A stretch of 8,626 nucleotides of DNA from H17-190 sp034435615 (GTDB lineage Bacteria; Chloroflexota; Dehalococcoidia; SM23-28-2; HRBIN24): contig DAOTWZ010000010.1 in assembly GCA_034435615.1 (NCBI GenBank), forward strand, positions 1 to 8,626, written 5' to 3'. Under the pieces are notes generated by a model. It was not told the DNA's origin, ran no database searches, and saw only the letters and a list, made by a program, of their open reading frames with translations. Numbering within the stretch: position 1 is the stretch's first letter; each line of letters opens with the position of its first letter. Made by a program: the position numbers and the translations under genes. Shown here one piece after another: positions 6,533 through 8,626 of the stretch.

Positions 6533-6668
6533 AGGGGACGTCCTGCTGCCACTTCTCCCACACCAGAGTGCGGCCGTCCTCGTCGATGGCCACGTAGGCG
6601 CCGAAGGCCATGGCCACCAGGCCCAGCAGCAGCACTATCACCATCATGGAGCGCATCGCTAGCCCCAT
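6480..6668 (-). CDS. Small single-pass membrane protein, 62 residues, unknown function
   Basis: A short product with one clear membrane helix at residues about 8-28 (MMVIVLLLGLVAMAFGAYVA), preceded by MGLAMRS with one Arg, then a polar tail ending NISIEVQVP that is probably outside the membrane. It could be a one-helix membrane protein or a lipoprotein-less secreted peptide with uncleaved signal. The ATG at 6666-6668 overlaps the ribD stop (TGATG), and GGAGGTGAGG in the ribD end supplies a strong ribosome site, so it is translationally coupled to ribD. The next gene starts inside its last 53 bp. This tight packing and the good ribosome site argue it is real. I recognise no family. Confidence 0.7.
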   Translation of the reverse strand: MGLAMRSMMVIVLLLGLVAMAFGAYVAIDEDGRTLVWEKWQQDVPYEWPGSGRNISIEVQVP

Positions 6669-7792
6669 CACACCTCACCTCCCCCCTCCCCGCCCTGTGC
6701 GGGGTAGCCTGTAATCAGGATATCACTTCCCAGCCGGCGAGTAGAGACGCCGCTGAGGCGCAGGGCCTGGGCCATGGTGTCGGCGCCTCGTCCCGCCACC
6801 GCCGCTGGCGCCTCGGCAGCGCCCACAATGAGAGGAGCGATGACAGCATGCACCTTGTCCACCAGCCGCTCATCGAAGAAGGCCCCCAGGAGGACGCCGC
6901 CGCCCTCCACCAAGAGGGAGAGCACTCCCCTTCGGCCCAGCTCCGCCAGCAAGGCCGGGAGGGCCACCCGTCCGTCCTGCTGGGGGAGGACGAGCACCTC
7001 CACCCCCCGTCTGGCCAGCGTCTCCCGCCACTCAGCGGGGGAGGCGGCCGTGGTGGCCACCAGGGTGGGGGCCTGGGGGTCCAGGACGCGAGCGGAGAGG
7101 GGGAGGCGGCCGCGGCTGTCCAGGACGACCCGCAGCGGCTGGCGGCGGGCCGGCCGGCCGCCGGGTCGGGCCGTCAGCTGGGGGTCGTCCAGGAGCACCG
7201 TCTGGGAGCCGACGGCTATGGCGTCCACCTTCGTCCTCAGCCGGTGTGCCCACTCCCGCGCCGCCGGGCCGCTCACCCAACGGGAGTCGCCGCTGCGGGC
7301 GGCGATGCGGCCGTCCAGGGTGGCGGCGAACTTGGCGATGACGAAAGGCAGCCCGGTGCGCCGGTGCTTCACGTAGGCCTCCAGCAGCCGCGACGCCTCC
7401 GCCTCGCCGTCCCCTACCGTCACCGCCACGCCGGCCTCCCGCAGCGCCCTCACACCGCCGCCGTTCACCCGGGCATCGGGGTCTAGCATGGCCACATGCA
7501 CGGCGGCCACCCCTGCCCTGAGGATGGCCTCCACGCAGGGCGGCGTCCGCCCGTGGTGGCAGCAGGGTTCCAGGGTGACGTAGAGGGAGGCGCCGCGGGC
7601 GGCCTCGCCGGCCCGGCGCAGGGCCACCACCTCGGCGTGGGGGCCAGGGGGTGGCCGGGTGCGGCCGCGCGCTATCACCTGGCCGTCCTTGACCACCACC
7701 GCCCCCACCGCCGGGTTGGGAGAGGTGGTGCCCAGCGCCCGTCGGGCCTCCATCAGGGCCAGCCGCATGTAGGGTGTCATGACAAGACCCAT
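6668..7792 (-). CDS. ribD: Bifunctional riboflavin biosynthesis protein RibD (deaminase/reductase)
   Basis: RibD deaminates 2,5-diamino-6-ribosylamino-4-pyrimidinone 5'-phosphate, then reduces the ribose to ribityl. This leads, after dephosphorylation, to 5-amino-6-ribitylaminouracil, shared precursor of riboflavin and FO. The 374-residue protein has the deaminase domain (about 5-145) with TSPNPAVGAVVV (23-34), HAE (52-54, zinc His52 and catalytic Glu54) and EPCCHHGRTPPC (75-86, zinc Cys77 and Cys86). The reductase domain (about 148-365) has KFAATLDGRIA (154-164), VGSQTVLLDDPQLTAR (194-209) and LVEGGG (294-299). The frame is open upstream to 8431, but that stretch is antisense to the hydrolase gene. 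ATG 7790-7792 has GGGGGA upstream; ATG 7778-7780 is the alternative if transcription starts further in. No FMN riboswitch fits in the 42-bp gap upstream. It leads the cofGH cluster. Confidence 0.95.
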   Translation of the reverse strand: MGLVMTPYMRLALMEARRALGTTSPNPAVGAVVVKDGQVIARGRTRPPPGPHAEVVALRRAGEAARGASLYVTLEPCCHHGRTPPCVEAILRAGVAAVHVAMLDPDARVNGGGVRALREAGVAVTVGDGEAEASRLLEAYVKHRRTGLPFVIAKFAATLDGRIAARSGDSRWVSGPAAREWAHRLRTKVDAIAVGSQTVLLDDPQLTARPGGRPARRQPLRVVLDSRGRLPLSARVLDPQAPTLVATTAASPAEWRETLARRGVEVLVLPQQDGRVALPALLAELGRRGVLSLLVEGGGVLLGAFFDERLVDKVHAVIAPLIVGAAEAPAAVAGRGADTMAQALRLSGVSTRRLGSDILITGYPAQGGEGGGEV

Positions 7793-7815
7793 ATTATCCC
7801 CCGGTGATAATATGG
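7789..7815. promoter_or_regulatory. Perfect 10-bp inverted repeat between divergent ribD and the MBL hydrolase
   Basis: The arms CCATATTATC (7789-7798) and GATAATATGG (7806-7815) are exact inverted copies around a GC-rich 7-nt spacer. Each arm, read outward, contains GATAAT, a 5-of-6 match to a -10 box (plus strand 7806-7811; minus strand 7793-7798), so the element may be both a divergent core promoter and a regulator site. No clear -35 was found for either direction. The left arm includes the complement of the first ribD start codon. I do not recognise the regulator; the order ATTATC-spacer-GATAAT is the reverse of a classical Fur box. Confidence 0.6.
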
Positions 7816-7834
7816 AGCGGAGAGAGGTGCCGCT

Positions 7835-8512
7835 ATGAGCGACGAACCCCAGGTCAGTGAGCTTATGGTCAGGGGCATCGTGGTGGGGCTCTTCGCCGAG
7901 AACTGCTGGATCGTGGGCTCCCGCCGCACCGGCGAGGCCATCTGCATCGACCCCGGAGACCAGCCGGAGGACATCCTGAACCTGGCCAAGGACCTGGGCG
8001 TCCGCATCAAGTACATCGTCAACAGCCACGGCCACCTGGACCATGTGCTGGGGGTGCGGCGGATCAAGGAGGCCACCGGTGCCAAGTTCCTGATGCACAG
8101 CCAGGACGTGCCCATAGCCAAGAGCGCCGGGCAATCGGCCATCCTCCTGCTGGGGCGCTACGTGGAGCCACCGCCCGACCCCGATGCCTTCATCGAGGAT
8201 GGCGACGAAGTGGACGTGGCCGGGGTGAAGCTGAAGGTGATCCACACGCCGGGCCACACCCCGGGAAGCTGTTCCTTCTACACCGAGGGGATGCTCTTCA
8301 GCGGCGATACCCTCTTCCGCGGCTCCATCGGCCGCACCGACCTGCCCGGCGGCGACTACGACCAGGAGATGCGCAGCATCATCGACAAGCTCCTGACCCT
8401 CCCCGAGGAGACGATAGTCCTCCCCGGCCACATGGAGGAGACCCGTATCGGCATCGAGAAGCGGACGAACCCCTTCGTCCTGATGGAGATGCGGCGGCGC
8501 CGCGGCGCCTAG
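7835..8512 (+). CDS. Metallo-beta-lactamase-fold hydrolase (glyoxalase II-like)
   Basis: The 225-residue protein is a complete single-domain MBL-fold hydrolase. Metal ligands are visible in SHGHLDH (His65, His67, Asp69, His70), HTPGHTPGS (His141), FSGDTLF (Asp158) and LPGHMEET (His199), and GRTDLPGGD (166-174) is typical of the glyoxalase II-like subgroup. Family members cleave thioesters such as hydroxyacyl-glutathione or other hydrolysable esters. The C-terminal substrate domain of true glyoxalase II is absent, so the substrate is open. ATG 7835-7837 is preceded by AGAGAGG (7821-7827) at a normal 7-nt distance. It diverges from ribD with a shared dyad between, and its stop overlaps that of the next, convergent gene. 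Confidence 0.92.
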   Translation: MSDEPQVSELMVRGIVVGLFAENCWIVGSRRTGEAICIDPGDQPEDILNLAKDLGVRIKYIVNSHGHLDHVLGVRRIKEATGAKFLMHSQDVPIAKSAGQSAILLLGRYVEPPPDPDAFIEDGDEVDVAGVKLKVIHTPGHTPGSCSFYTEGMLFSGDTLFRGSIGRTDLPGGDYDQEMRSIIDKLLTLPEETIVLPGHMEETRIGIEKRTNPFVLMEMRRRRGA

Positions 8513-8626
8513 TGCTCGTCCCGGGGGACCAGGAAGTCCTTATAGGCGCGGGAGGGAGTGGGCTCGTTCTGGCCCTGGTACTTGCTCCCCAGCCCCGGGG
8601 AGCCGTAGGGCCGTTCCACCGGGGTG
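8509..8626 (-). CDS. C-terminal end of an unidentified protein (cut by window edge)
   Basis: A leftward open frame enters from the right edge and ends at TAG (8509-8511), giving 38 whole codons plus one base. The residues include VERPYGSPGLGSKYQGQNEP and end AYKDFLVPRDEH. Nearly every codon ends in G or C, like the neighbouring genes, which supports real coding. The tail is rich in Pro and Gly and ends in a charged segment. I do not recognise the family from so little. Its stop shares the CTAG tetranucleotide with the stop of the convergent hydrolase gene. Confidence 0.6.
   Translation of the reverse strand, partial: TPVERPYGSPGLGSKYQGQNEPTPSRAYKDFLVPRDEH

Noticed and set aside
7781..7834. 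FMN riboswitch in front of ribD
   Set aside because: The gap is far too short for an RFN element and none of its conserved blocks are seen.
7793..8431. N-terminal extension of ribD over the hydrolase gene
   Set aside because: The extension is antisense to the MBL hydrolase and crosses the intergenic dyad; RibD similarity begins just after the ATG at 7792.
1..8626. tRNA, rRNA, CRISPR arrays, insertion sequences or transposase genes
   Set aside because: Looked for and not seen; all stretches over 300 bases are occupied by genes.

Overview
This is a visibly GC-rich, gene-dense bacterial window with strong G/C preference at third codon positions and short intergenic gaps. No RNA genes, insertion sequences or CRISPR arrays were seen. 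The gene set suggests a high-GC Chloroflexota-like bacterium (Dehalococcoidia or a relative). The hints are separate cofG and cofH genes rather than the fused actinobacterial fbiC, a Gram-positive-type LexA box (GAAC-N4-GTTC) in front of dinB, and a stand-alone EF-Tu domain-II-like protein. This placement is inference from gene content only.

Left part (1-2840, mostly minus strand). The window opens with the 5' end of a leftward MerR/excisionase-type helix-turn-helix gene. It has a near-consensus sigma-70 promoter and an operator-like dyad just downstream of the predicted transcription start. Next come an ABC1/UbiB/AarF-family kinase-like gene and, 27 nt upstream of it on the same strand, dinB (DNA polymerase IV). 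The dinB promoter carries a LexA box inside its -35/-10 spacer, so dinB, and by read-through perhaps the AarF-family gene, should be induced by DNA damage. A small plus-strand gene encoding an EF-Tu domain-II-like protein diverges from dinB.

Centre and right (3218-7792, minus strand). Five closely spaced genes read leftward: ribD, a 62-residue membrane protein, a MobA/MocA-like nucleotidyltransferase, cofG and cofH. RibD performs the early pyrimidine steps of riboflavin synthesis that lead to 5-amino-6-ribitylaminouracil. CofH and CofG join that compound with tyrosine to make FO (7,8-didemethyl-8-hydroxy-5-deazariboflavin), the chromophore of coenzyme F420. The cluster therefore looks like a precursor-supply plus FO-synthesis operon. 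The later F420 genes (lactyl or phosphoenolpyruvyl transfer, glutamylation) are not in the window.

Right edge. A metallo-beta-lactamase-fold hydrolase diverges from ribD. Between them is a perfect 10-bp inverted repeat whose arms each contain a -10-like GATAAT pointing outward, a good candidate for a shared operator/promoter. The hydrolase stop codon overlaps the stop of a convergent gene whose last 38 codons enter from the right edge.

No clearly new multi-gene system was found. The most interesting points are the two unexplained members of the FO operon (the small membrane protein and the nucleotidyltransferase), the ribD/hydrolase dyad, and the possible SOS linkage of the AarF-family kinase.
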